Assembly: GCA_028289605.1 (NCBI GenBank)
Contig: JANQON010000016.1
Coordinates: 124,001 to 188,000 of the forward strand
Source of the DNA: Hyphococcus sp.
GTDB lineage: Bacteria > Pseudomonadota > Alphaproteobacteria > Caulobacterales > Parvularculaceae
Reading direction: 5' to 3'
Length of the DNA: 64,000 nucleotides
In this document: in pieces, positions 1 to 7,470 of the stretch
Position numbering within the stretch: position 1 is the first letter of the stretch
Layout of the letters: the number at the start of each line of letters is the position of its first letter
Notes under the pieces: model-generated
Seen by the model: only the letters and a program-made list of their open reading frames with translations
Databases searched by the model: none
Told to the model about the DNA's origin: nothing
Position numbers and translations under genes: made by a program

Positions 1-661
1 TGTTGATGTGCTCAACGAATACGGTTTGCACTCCCGTATCTGCGATGGCGGCGAAGAGATCATTGAGTTCATCATGCGCGAATTTAAAGTGTGGAAGTAA
101 AGGGCCGACAAAGGCATAGGTATTGACTCCCGCATCATGCAATCTACTCAACGTGTTCAGCCGTCGGGTCGCATGAGGTGCTCGTAGTTCCAAGAACCTG
201 CTGATTTTATCGCTAGTTGTTGTGATCGTCATTCCGACTGTTGCGTTCTTTATCGACGACAGGTGATCCAGATCGCGAAGAACCAAAGGTGACTTGGTCA
301 GAACCTCAAAGCGTCCCTCGAATTCAGAGGAAGCGACAACTTCAAGTATGCCGCGTGCCAGTTCATACTTTTTCTCAACACCTTGATAGGCGTCCGTCAC
401 GGAACTCATCAAAAGAGTGGGGTGCCCACCTTTTGCGATAATCTTCGGAAAGTCTTTTTTGAAAAGGTCAACAGCATTTGTCTTCACCGAGACATAGTTG
501 CCCCATTCCGAGATGTCTTCGCCGATGTATTTTCCCATGAAGCTGGCGTAGCAATAAACACAGCCGAACTCGCACCCGGTGTAAGGATTAACAACGTAGT
601 CCGCGTCTGGCAGCTTTGATGGAACAATAATTGATTTGGCTTCAACTTCGGTCAGCCGCAT
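1..661 (-). CDS. SplB-like radical SAM protein, C-terminus beyond the window
   Basis: Reading leftward from an ATG at 661 gives an open frame that runs off base 1, so only the first 220 residues are seen. Residues 30-37 form a CxxxCxxC cluster (CEFGCVYC), the site that binds the SAM-cleaving [4Fe-4S] cluster. The preceding VVNPYTGC context is typical of the SplB/Rv2578c-type radical SAM family. AAGAAAGG lies about 8 bases before the ATG and supports this start. It lies 92 bp downstream of another radical SAM gene on the same strand, so the two are probably co-transcribed. The substrate is unknown; SplB relatives include DNA-repair lyases, but family membership alone does not show that here. 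Confidence 0.85.
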   Translation of the reverse strand, partial: MRLTEVEAKSIIVPSKLPDADYVVNPYTGCEFGCVYCYASFMGKYIGEDISEWGNYVSVKTNAVDLFKKDFPKIIAKGGHPTLLMSSVTDAYQGVEKKYELARGILEVVASSEFEGRFEVLTKSPLVLRDLDHLSSIKNATVGMTITTTSDKISRFLELRAPHATRRLNTLSRLHDAGVNTYAFVGPLLPHFKFAHDELNDLFAAIADTGVQTVFVEHIN

Positions 662-753
662 TTTTTTGACCTTTCTTGATTTCGCACCGTTCGTGCTTGT
701 ACGGTAGGCGGCGAGAGTGGCCGAGTACCTATCCTTGACGGTGGTTCCGCCGA

Positions 754-1893
754 TCATTCTGCTGCAACCTTTGACGCGCTATAATGGCTTGCATACAGCG
801 GGTCACTTATGTCGAACGGGCGATCTTCGACCCGATTACGTTTTGAGTTGAGCGCCGCAAAAATTTTGCACTGACCAAAGTTCTCATTTGACCGTTTCAT
901 GAAGGATTGCGCCTTGTTGGTCGACAACAGATCCCCAAGCGTATTTTTTGCAAGATTGCCAAGCGTCCAAAAATCATTGAGTGCCTTGCCATGCTCGTTC
1001 ATTGCCCACGGCGAAGCCAATAGAGTTCCGTCAGCCATGAGGCCAAACGATTCTACACCAAGGTCACATGGATTTTCGTGGGGTGCTTCGGCCAGACCTT
1101 CTTGAACCTCGATGTTTCGAAGAGCGCATTGAAGTTTAACTGCCGGGCCATTCACGCTCTGCTCAAGCTCGCGAAACTTTGTAATGGCGAAGACATACTC
1201 TTCGCGTGTCGGAACGTGTTCCGGTTCAAGCTTGCCACGACCGACCGGGAACTGACGCATGATCAGCAGTTTGTCGACCCCTTCATCTGCGAGACGCATG
1301 TAGAGACGCTCCATATGGTCAGCATTGATGGCTGACCGTGCGAGAGGAAACTCTGCCCGTACTGAAACTCCTGTGGCTTTAATCTTGCGCGCAAGCAGCA
1401 GATTTAGATCCGCGTATCCGTTGGAACGAACTTCCGCGTCGTCTGGGGAGGCGGCGTTGAACGTAAAGTTGAACTCGCTAATGCACCCTGCCACTCCCTC
1501 AAGATCCTCGGGAATGTTCATGCCAGTGATAGTCAGTGTGACATTCTCGCGGCCCAACTTTTCGGCGTACGCCTCAAGCAGTGCGCGGCCATCTGGAACA
1601 ATCAGCGCATCTCCGCCTGACACATCCACACGCACATTGAAGTCACCAAGGTGCTCGATAACCTTCAGCTTTTGGCTGAAATAAAGCTCTTCACCTGTGG
1701 CTTGAAGCTGACGTTGGGCCGCAGCATACCGACATTCGCCAGGTACCGTTGCAAGCGGTTGGTGCGATCTCAGGTCGGGGCTCCAAAGCTTCGAAGCAGT
1801 AGCCCAAACCGCAGCGACACAGCACTCAGGGCAGTTAAATCCACAAACACGCGTGTGATTATGGATTAGGTCAATCTTTTTTGGCATCATCAT
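754..1893 (-). CDS. radical SAM protein with degenerate SPASM-like C-terminus
   Basis: This 379-residue protein has CxxxCxxC at residues 17-24 (CGFNCPEC, followed by another Cys), then a GGD-type glycine motif (SGGDALIVPDG) where radical SAM enzymes bind SAM. The C-terminal third contains CDLGVESFGLMADGTL and a later TLGN motif. These resemble SPASM domains, which carry auxiliary clusters in peptide-modifying enzymes, but several expected cysteines are missing. Three consecutive ATGs start the gene; GGAG lies about 10 bases before the first. A promoter and intrinsic terminator lie just upstream, so expression may be attenuated. It could be a peptide, nucleic-acid or cofactor modifying enzyme; the sequence does not say which. 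Confidence 0.8.
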   Translation of the reverse strand: MMMPKKIDLIHNHTRVCGFNCPECCVAAVWATASKLWSPDLRSHQPLATVPGECRYAAAQRQLQATGEELYFSQKLKVIEHLGDFNVRVDVSGGDALIVPDGRALLEAYAEKLGRENVTLTITGMNIPEDLEGVAGCISEFNFTFNAASPDDAEVRSNGYADLNLLLARKIKATGVSVRAEFPLARSAINADHMERLYMRLADEGVDKLLIMRQFPVGRGKLEPEHVPTREEYVFAITKFRELEQSVNGPAVKLQCALRNIEVQEGLAEAPHENPCDLGVESFGLMADGTLLASPWAMNEHGKALNDFWTLGNLAKNTLGDLLSTNKAQSFMKRSNENFGQCKIFAALNSKRNRVEDRPFDISDPLYASHYSASKVAAE

Positions 1894-1952
1894 GATCGAT
1901 CTTCTCCATTTTAAATGTGAGATCGGTCAGGCTGTTCACAACCCCGAAAAAC

Positions 1953-1993
1953 AAAAAAGGCCCCGAACCACTCTGTGCAAGTGGTTCGAGGCC
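1953..1993 (-). terminator. intrinsic terminator upstream of the radical SAM genes
   Basis: A 14-bp stem with one mismatch (1959-1972 with 1980-1993, 7-base loop) is followed on the minus strand by TTTTTTGTTTTT. The T tract lies on the side toward the radical SAM gene, so it would stop leftward transcripts before that gene unless read through or antiterminated. Confidence 0.8.
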
Positions 1994-2036
1994 TTTCTGC
2001 CGTTTCGGCGTTGGGACAGCAGTCCCTAGGATCTCA
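1953..2036 (-). ncRNA. candidate structured small RNA or attenuated leader
   Basis: On the minus strand, a good promoter (2043-2071) is followed within about 85 bases by three successive hairpins: GGGAC-TGCT-GTCCC, GCCG-AAA-CGGC, and a 14-bp stem that ends in a T tract. No ATG lies between the predicted start (near 2036) and the terminator, so a classical leader peptide is not evident. The unit ends about 60 bases before the radical SAM gene at 1893. It may be a free small RNA, a riboswitch-like attenuator for that gene, or simply the 3' end of the small reading frame at 2034-2153. I do not recognise a known RNA family. Confidence 0.45.
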
Positions 2037-2153
2037 AGCTAAGATATAGCTTTTCCGCTGTGTGTAGTCAAGATTCTGTGCACTAATTCCAGCCAAGCTA
2101 CATGGCATTGTTAGGAATCTGAGAGAATTACTTGAACGCGGCTGCTGGTTCAT
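2034..2153 (-). CDS. possible 39-residue peptide gene ahead of the terminator
   Basis: An ATG at 2153 opens a 39-codon frame ending in TGA at 2036-2034, directly before the hairpins and terminator. The peptide begins MNQQPRSSNS and has one Cys near its middle. There is only a weak ribosome-binding match and no obvious codon bias, so it may be chance. Its position (short peptide, terminator, SPASM-like radical SAM gene) is the usual layout of a modified-peptide precursor and its maturase, which is why it is recorded. It overlaps the promoter at 2043-2071, so that promoter and this peptide are partly competing explanations. Confidence 0.25.
   Translation of the reverse strand: MNQQPRSSNSLRFLTMPCSLAGISAQNLDYTQRKSYILA
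2043..2071 (-). promoter_or_regulatory. sigma70-type promoter driving the hairpin unit
   Basis: On the minus strand, TTGACT (2071-2066) and TATATC (2048-2043) are separated by exactly 17 bases. It points at the hairpin/terminator unit and the radical SAM genes. Both boxes are near consensus, unusually good for this GC-rich genome. Confidence 0.55.
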
Positions 2154-2289
2154 ACGTCCGATTTTGCTTGCAAAGCAGACTGCGAGACAAGCGCCCTTCC
2201 TAGATGTAAACGAGTTATTATAGGAGGGGGCGGGGTTATCGACGCGGCGATAAACGGCGTAATTGTACTCGCGCTTCTGTGAGCCTCTC

Positions 2290-3207
2290 TCATTCAGTGA
2301 GGCAAGAGTTCAATTTTTCCTTTCTACGTATGCTCTCAGCCTCTCGTACTTTCATCTCATCTTCGAATACGTATTTGAATTTCTCGAAGCCGTTGTTTGG
2401 GAATAGCTCCACAATTGAGATTTCAATGAGGGTATTGTGACGAGAGAAATAGACGCCGACCTGATTCAAGGGATTCCGGTCAATTCCATTTTCGATCTTC
2501 GTCCCGCCCAAATCATGCAATACAGCATAACCGGCGAGCTGAATAAGACAGCTCTTGTTGAGTGACAGGCATTTTGTGGTTTTGAATTCGATCAACCGGT
2601 CGTCAACGATGATATCGCCATCCGCGCCGCCGACTCTTTCGCCTAGTGCAAAGTCGGGATTTAGAACTATTCGCTCTTTCGGATTGAATAATTTTTGAGG
2701 ATCGAATTGTTCAAGCAGCGCCGTCAGTTCTTGTGCAACGCGCCCGCTTGCGTCGACGTACCCATCAAACGCGGAGTGTGTCCGATAGAGTAGGTCGGCG
2801 TACGCCATATATTGAGTTTGCGTTGAAAGGCAGCGGGCGCATCCATTTCCCGCTATGTATTTGCGCGCAGCTGCATGCGCTTCGTCCAATTGCGGCCGCC
2901 AAAAGTAAGATTGCTCAACATAGAGCGTACCTTCACTGTCATCGTCGTATCGGTCCCAAATCCTCTTGCTGATGGATTCGGAAATCCATTCGCGTTGATG
3001 AATAATAATATTGGAGTCGCGAAATACGCGGGCGATTTCGATCCGCGCGAGATAGTCAAAGGCCGCGCCCGCCAATCCGTTTGGCCCTTCGCTATCGTGA
3101 ACCAGTATTGGCCGCCCTTTGAACTCTTTTGGCGTTCTTGCCTTCGTCGCGAACTCATCGAAAGCTTTGCTGATCCGCGGTGTCTTCACGAAACGAGTTA
3201 AACTCAT
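2290..3207 (-). CDS. RecB/Cas4-like PD-(D/E)XK nuclease, uncharacterised
   Basis: The 305-residue product has the core of a PD-(D/E)XK nuclease: Asp198, then Glu207-x-Lys209 (RLIEFKTTK), then QLAGY at 223-227, matching the QxxxY motif of RecB and Cas4 type nucleases. Two cysteines at 123 and 126 lie in the middle of the protein; a full four-cysteine cluster is not obvious. The N-terminal half is not recognised. It is transcribed away from an XRE regulator with an operator-like palindrome between them, a layout seen in restriction systems with controller proteins. Metal-dependent DNA cleavage is expected from the motifs; its target and biological role are inference. Confidence 0.65.
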   Translation of the reverse strand: MSLTRFVKTPRISKAFDEFATKARTPKEFKGRPILVHDSEGPNGLAGAAFDYLARIEIARVFRDSNIIIHQREWISESISKRIWDRYDDDSEGTLYVEQSYFWRPQLDEAHAAARKYIAGNGCARCLSTQTQYMAYADLLYRTHSAFDGYVDASGRVAQELTALLEQFDPQKLFNPKERIVLNPDFALGERVGGADGDIIVDDRLIEFKTTKCLSLNKSCLIQLAGYAVLHDLGGTKIENGIDRNPLNQVGVYFSRHNTLIEISIVELFPNNGFEKFKYVFEDEMKVREAESIRRKEKLNSCLTE

Positions 3208-3242
3208 GGCCGGTACCCCTACGCAACTAATTTACAAATGTT

Positions 3243-3267
3243 GAATATAATCCGTGGATTAATATTC
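3243..3267. promoter_or_regulatory. operator-like palindrome between nuclease and XRE genes
   Basis: GAATATAATCC and GGATTAATATTC flank a central GT; the arms are reverse complements apart from one extra base. The palindrome overlaps the spacer and -10 box of the leftward promoter and contains a perfect TATAAT on the plus strand. It is a probable binding site for the adjacent XRE protein controlling both genes. Confidence 0.6.
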
Positions 3268-3272
3268 CGCAA
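3244..3272 (-). promoter_or_regulatory. promoter of the nuclease gene
   Basis: On the minus strand, TTGCGG (3272-3267) and TATATT (3249-3244) have a 17-base spacer, most of which is the palindrome. A dimer bound there would block polymerase. The nuclease ATG is 37 bases downstream of the -10 box. Confidence 0.5.
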
Positions 3273-3290
3273 ATTGATTCTGCTCCGCGT

Positions 3291-3593
3291 ATGGAATCAC
3301 GGCGACTCATTGCGCGGAATCTTAAGGAAATAAGGCTTTCCCGGCGTCTTTCGCAGGAAGCTTTGGCGCTTAAGGCTGAGATTGATCGCACCTATGTGAG
3401 CGGGCTTGAGAGGTCTATCCGCAATCCGTCAGTCGATCTGCTCGACAAGCTCGCCGCAGTGTTACGCGTAAAAACGATTGAGTTTTTTAACGAAAAATCT
3501 GCGAATCCTACGCCGCTCCCGTTGCCGCGTGGGAGGCGTCAGAAAAAAGAAAAGAAAACGACGAAAAAAGCTAGAAAGAAAACTGCAAAATAA
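3291..3593 (+). CDS. XRE-family helix-turn-helix regulator with lysine-rich tail
   Basis: The 100-residue protein has a single HTH_3 domain over residues 5-62, with the typical LSQEALALKA and YVSGLERSIRNPS segments. It then has a short linker and a very basic tail rich in Lys and Arg (from about residue 80). The domain is like those of restriction-modification controller proteins and small phage repressors. It is divergent from the nuclease gene and probably binds the palindrome at 3243-3267 to regulate both genes. No methyltransferase is next to it, so calling it a restriction controller would be inference. The basic tail could add nonspecific DNA binding. Confidence 0.85.
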   Translation: MESRRLIARNLKEIRLSRRLSQEALALKAEIDRTYVSGLERSIRNPSVDLLDKLAAVLRVKTIEFFNEKSANPTPLPLPRGRRQKKEKKTTKKARKKTAK

Positions 3594-4082
3594 ATTCAAT
3601 CTGAGAATCAAAAAGAGACGCGTTTCAGGATTGATTTTAAAAATGCATATTTCTGCGATTTCAGAATGACGCTCTACCCCGCAAAAAAGTCATTTGTAGA
3701 TTGTTGCTCAGCTCATTTTAGCCCAAAAAAAGTGAATAGCGCCACACCTGCGGGTCGACCTATGTTGATGTTCGTACAGCCGCCGAATCGCGAAAGCTGG
3801 TCAACGCCGGACGGCATTGCGCAAAAATGTTGCAGCTTTGCAACTTCATTACGCTATCTTTGCTCGTAGGTCGGCTCAATAACAGGCTTAGATACATACT
3901 CTAGATAAGCGGGAGATACCCCTGTTAGATACCAAAGACATACCTTCAAGATAGTTTCGACATACCAGGCCAAAAGTATCTGGAACAAAGCATGATCTTG
4001 ACGGCGGCCTTGTTCGAGGCGACCACAAGAAACCCTCACATTCAAATCAAGCGGCCTCCATGACGTTTAATGGAGGAATCTC
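3594..4082. other. gene-free stretch between XRE and the recombinase operon
   Basis: No convincing coding frame is seen. The first part is AT-rich, without a clear terminator. Between about 3890 and 3990 there are several short similar motifs (GATACC, GACATACC), which might be part of a recombinase attachment site or chance. Confidence 0.4.
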
Positions 4083-4271
4083 ATGTCGCGTAATTCCAAA
4101 CGAGTTGCCGCCAATGACAATGGCGAAAAACCAAGAATTTGCCTGGAAATCGCGGAATTGCCCCCTTTGAGCGTGGTTGAGGTGGAAATCTTCGATGCTT
4201 TGATCTCCAATATTGAGGCGCTGGTCGCCAATGATAACGATCCGCCGTTCAACGAGGAGAAAGGCCCATGA
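4083..4271 (+). CDS. small protein upstream of, and overlapping, the serine recombinase
   Basis: The frame encodes 62 residues with the motif NDN near both ends (VAANDNGEK, VANDNDPP). TGGAGG lies 6 bases before the ATG. Its stop overlaps the recombinase start as ATGA, implying translational coupling. Small acidic genes of this kind, with NDN(D) motifs, are in my recollection frequent before large serine recombinases in alphaproteobacteria, but I know of no assigned function. It may help regulate or accompany the recombinase. Confidence 0.65.
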   Translation: MSRNSKRVAANDNGEKPRICLEIAELPPLSVVEVEIFDALISNIEALVANDNDPPFNEEKGP

Positions 4272-5911
4272 CACGCTGCGCCATCTACGCCCGTGTTTCG
4301 ACTGCGAGACAGGCGGAGCAGAAGATTTCGATCCCTGATCAGCTACGGCGCATGAAGAAGTATGCGAAGGCCCGGGAATTCGAACTCGTTGCCGAGTTTG
4401 TCGAAAATGGCGTGAGCGGCCGCGATGATCGTCGCCCAGAGTTTCAAGCTATGATTGACGAGGCTTGCAGGAAACCAAGGCCCTTCGACATCATTCTCAT
4501 TCACAGTTTCTCCCGCTTCTTTCGCGATGAAGTTTCGTTCGAACTCTATCGACGCAAGCTTGAGAAGAATGGCGTTGTCGTAATCTCAATCACTCAAGAA
4601 ATGAGCGAAGGGCCGGGTGGCGAACTCACCCGTCGCATTATCGCTCTGACAGATGAGATGCGCAGCAAGGAAGATGCGAAACATGTCCTGCGCGGCATGA
4701 AGGAAAATGCACGCCAGGGATTCTGGAACGGATCAAAACCGCCATTTGGTTACAAGGCTATCGCTGCTGAAAAGCGCGGCGACAAGACCAAAAAGAAACT
4801 GGTCATCGATGCAAAAGCCGCCGAAACGGTCAAACTGATCTTCAAGCTATTCCTTGAAGGTGATGGCGCCGCCGGGCCGCTTGGCGTCAAACATATTGCA
4901 AGGTGGTTGAATGCCTGCGGATACAAAACGCCTACAGGAAAAGCGTTTTATACAAGCCGCATCCACGCGATTCTGACCAACGAAACCTATGTAGGAATGG
5001 CCTGGTTTAATCGGAAGAACACCAAAACAGGTGAGATCCGACCCCGCGAGGAATGGATAGCGTATTCCGTTCCACAAATCATTTCCGAAGAAACTATCCA
5101 GCGCGTGCAAATGCTCTTAAGCGCAAGACGTCCATCGAGAACGCCGCCAAGGCTTTCCAGCAGCAACGTTCTCTTGACTGGCGTCGCGGTCTGCGAAGGG
5201 TGCGGGCGACCGTTGATGATGACGACCGGGAAAGGCGGTGCCTATCGCTACTACAGGTGCGCTGGGAAACATCTTAATGGCGAATGCGACGGCGGCATTG
5301 CAATGGCTATCCGAGAAGAAAAGCTCGACGAACTGACGCTAAATGCTCTGACCGACAAACTCATCACGCCGAAACGGGCGCAAGCGATTGTCGCGGCGGT
5401 CGCCAAGAAGCGAGAGGGCGGGCGAAGCGAAGCCAGTCAGGCGCTCAGCCAATTGCGTGGGCAGCTTGGCCAGGTGAACAAACGCATCCGCAATAGGATC
5501 GACGCGCTTGCGGATGGCCTTATGGGCGAAACGGAGCTGTTCAAAGAGAAGATGGCGGAAGCAGAAGCTGAGCGGGAGGAAATTCTTCGAGTGATCGACG
5601 CCCAGGAAGCGCAAGTTCGCGAGTCGTTGAAGCCGATTACGATTGATCAGGCCAAAATCGCGTCCGCCAATCTAAAGCGCCTTCTCAAAGAAGCGCCGCC
5701 CGATTTGAAGAAACGATATATCCGCGCGTTCGTCTCAGAAATCGTCGTCGGTAAGACTGAGATTGTGATTTCGGGGCCCAAAGATGCGCTCGCTGAAGTC
5801 ATCGCAGGCGAGCCTTTGACACACGTTGCGGCAGCCTCTGGACCGGTTCGCAGTTTGGTACGGGAATGGCGCACCGGGGAAGATTCGAACTCCCGACCCC
5901 CAGATTCGTAG
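4268..5911 (+). CDS. large serine recombinase
   Basis: Residues 1-145 are a resolvase-type catalytic domain (CAIYARVSTARQ, with nucleophile Ser11). A recombinase domain follows around 165-290, then a zinc ribbon starting CEGCGRP at 309, and a charged coiled-coil region near 380-460. This is the layout of phage-type and ICE-type large serine integrases. The final residues (WRTGEDSNSRPPDS) are read from the tRNA-Arg 3' fragment at 5865-5915, and the TAG stop lies inside it. The gene therefore abuts an attachment site: either it belongs to an element that itself used this tRNA, or a later insertion replaced its original end. The 547-residue length is normal for the family. Confidence 0.9.
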   Translation: MTRCAIYARVSTARQAEQKISIPDQLRRMKKYAKAREFELVAEFVENGVSGRDDRRPEFQAMIDEACRKPRPFDIILIHSFSRFFRDEVSFELYRRKLEKNGVVVISITQEMSEGPGGELTRRIIALTDEMRSKEDAKHVLRGMKENARQGFWNGSKPPFGYKAIAAEKRGDKTKKKLVIDAKAAETVKLIFKLFLEGDGAAGPLGVKHIARWLNACGYKTPTGKAFYTSRIHAILTNETYVGMAWFNRKNTKTGEIRPREEWIAYSVPQIISEETIQRVQMLLSARRPSRTPPRLSSSNVLLTGVAVCEGCGRPLMMTTGKGGAYRYYRCAGKHLNGECDGGIAMAIREEKLDELTLNALTDKLITPKRAQAIVAAVAKKREGGRSEASQALSQLRGQLGQVNKRIRNRIDALADGLMGETELFKEKMAEAEAEREEILRVIDAQEAQVRESLKPITIDQAKIASANLKRLLKEAPPDLKKRYIRAFVSEIVVGKTEIVISGPKDALAEVIAGEPLTHVAAASGPVRSLVREWRTGEDSNSRPPDS

Positions 5912-5915
5912 TCTG
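5865..5915 (+). repeat. left 51-bp direct repeat (tRNA-Arg 3' fragment, att site)
   Basis: This sequence is identical over 51 bp to 13599-13649 and equals the 3' part of the tRNA-Arg(ACG) gene, including the CCA end, T arm, variable loop and the anticodon loop with part of its stem. It is a duplicated target of integration and lies in the same orientation as the intact gene. Confidence 0.9.
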
Positions 5916-6124
5916 AATGAAAGTGCTGATTCAACTGGGAAATTTTGCAATCCGAGCCAAAGTCCAGTTGTTTTAGATCAATTAGTTACAAGACATCTGC
6001 GAACCGATCTGAGAGCTTTTTCCGCCTGGATATGCAACGCGCTTCCTGGGGATTTCGCCCGACTAATTCTCGCTCTGAACGCCGTGTCGGAGTGCTGCTA
6101 TGGGCAACCCATATCGCCTTCGGA

Positions 6125-6518
6125 GATGGTCCTTTTTGAGGGAATCCTGTCTGACGCCGATGTCGCGGTAATCCAGAGCGCAGATCGAAAAATTATAGTT
6201 CTCGACGAGAATGCTCTTGTCGCGAACCAGTTTCCGCCGTCAAGCCAAACTGAGACCTTACAAGACATTGGAAAGCTCTTCCTTCGATCTTGGATGGTCG
6301 CAAATTCCCTGAAGTTTTTTCTGAAGCGGTTGCCCGAGAGACTTCGGGAACATGAACGGTTGTTCTTTGGTGCTGGCAAACTTCCCACGAAAGCGATCGC
6401 GCAACAGATTGAGACACTGAAAGCATATTCAAATGACGCTTTGGCGGCGTTGGAAGAACTGAACGCCGCTTTGAACAAATCCAAAATTGGTTCCGACCGA
6501 AAGGAGGAAGCTGCCTGA
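6125..6518 (+). CDS. unrecognised protein, probably truncated at the island junction
   Basis: The open frame continues upstream into the att repeat at 5865-5915, but no usable start codon exists between the repeat and the ATG at 6125. The original gene was therefore probably longer and lost its 5' end. From 6125 the product is 130 residues and ends in a helical, charged region (AALEELNAALNKS). I do not recognise the family. It may be a pseudogene. Confidence 0.4.
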
Positions 6519-6961
6519 TCGCTCCACTGCCGGGGAGCGGCAAAGACGGTCGCGTGGTCGGTTTCAGACGGCAGCGCGCGGCCGGAAAGACGTACTGTGG
6601 GGCGCGGTCCTACGTCAGGGGCAGTCCGAAAGGCTGAAGCCCGACCGCCGGGAGTTCGAACGCTCTCGCAAGTAGCAGCCGATCGATGCGCAGTTCGAGA
6701 TGACGCATCGGGCCAAAGCGATGGGCCGGCTCCGACGAGCACGACCTTCACGCGTAGGCACAGGGACCACTCCAGCCAAAATAGCTGGGGCTGGTCTTCC
6801 TATGCCTTTGCTCCAGACCTCACCAACGAGCAGTTAGAGACGCTTCAAGCGACTAGCAAAAAATGGAGACGCGCAGTGTTCTTGGTGAAACCTCTCATGT
6901 TTGGGATTGCGACGCTGGCAGGCAAAGCGCGACGGGAACGCGCGGCCATGAGCTCTTCAGA

Positions 6962-7006
6962 ATTGTAACCGGGGGGTCGGGAGTTCGAGCCTCTCTTGCG
7001 GCGCCA
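6962..7006 (+). pseudogene. 3' half of tRNA-Thr(TGT), attachment-site remnant
   Basis: The piece reads anticodon loop ATTGTAA (anticodon TGT), 3' anticodon stem CCGGG, variable loop, T arm GGGAG-TTCGAGC-CTCTC, 3' acceptor strand TTGCGGC, discriminator G and CCA. The 5' side of the anticodon stem does not pair, so homology starts exactly at the anticodon loop, a favoured crossover point for tyrosine integrases. It is not a functional tRNA. Confidence 0.75.
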
Positions 7007-7444
7007 GAATAACCCGACAAATCAATTGCTTGGAAGGCGCTCCGAATTTTGCGGAGGCTTAGGACGCCGGTTTGGAAGCACATTGGAAAATTTGAGAATG
7101 ATTGTGTTGAGCGGAGATCCCACGTGTCCCGGGAATAGAGATTGTTGCGCCGACTGAATTCCTGAGTTTTCCCGCTAGTCTGCCCGACTGGCGACCAACG
7201 CTTTCGGCGGCTTTCCCATGCGAACGCAGGCGGTTTGAGTAACCCGGACAAATGCGTTCTCACCTTCGCAAGTGGTCGCTTTTTGAACGGTTGTAGCGGC
7301 ATGGCGGCTTAGACCGCCGTCGAAGCAATCTTTCGCATGCAGAAAACATAGTGTTTATAACATAGCAACTGCATATTACACATATATACTACCCTAAATA
7401 GAAACAGGTATTGTTTGTGTTTACCCAAGCATATTAACGGACGG

Positions 7445-7460
7445 CTCTTATTATTAAGAG
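7445..7460 (+). promoter_or_regulatory. small hairpin over the RHS ribosome-binding site
   Basis: CTCTTA and TAAGAG pair across a TTAT loop, just before the ATG at 7471. The right arm plus the following GGG forms the purine-rich ribosome-binding site. Folding could reduce translation, but the stem is only 6 bp. Confidence 0.3.
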
Positions 7461-7470
7461 GGGTTCGGCA

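Larger units (their letters stand above)
6519..7470. other. degenerate stretch before the RHS gene
   Basis: There is no convincing gene over about 950 bp. It contains the tRNA-Thr 3' half at 6962-7006, and from about 7330 an AT-rich region that probably holds the RHS promoter. A clear -35/-10 pair could not be picked. The patchwork suggests remnants of earlier insertions. Confidence 0.5.

Noticed and set aside
5826-5915. start of the unknown island gene within the att repeat
   Set aside because: Those codons are translated tRNA and recombinase sequence in another frame, not part of the original protein.
6649-6675. second tRNA T-arm-like piece (GGGAGTTCGAACGCTCTC)
   Set aside because: The loop has eight bases and no acceptor strand or CCA follows, so chance resemblance is more likely.
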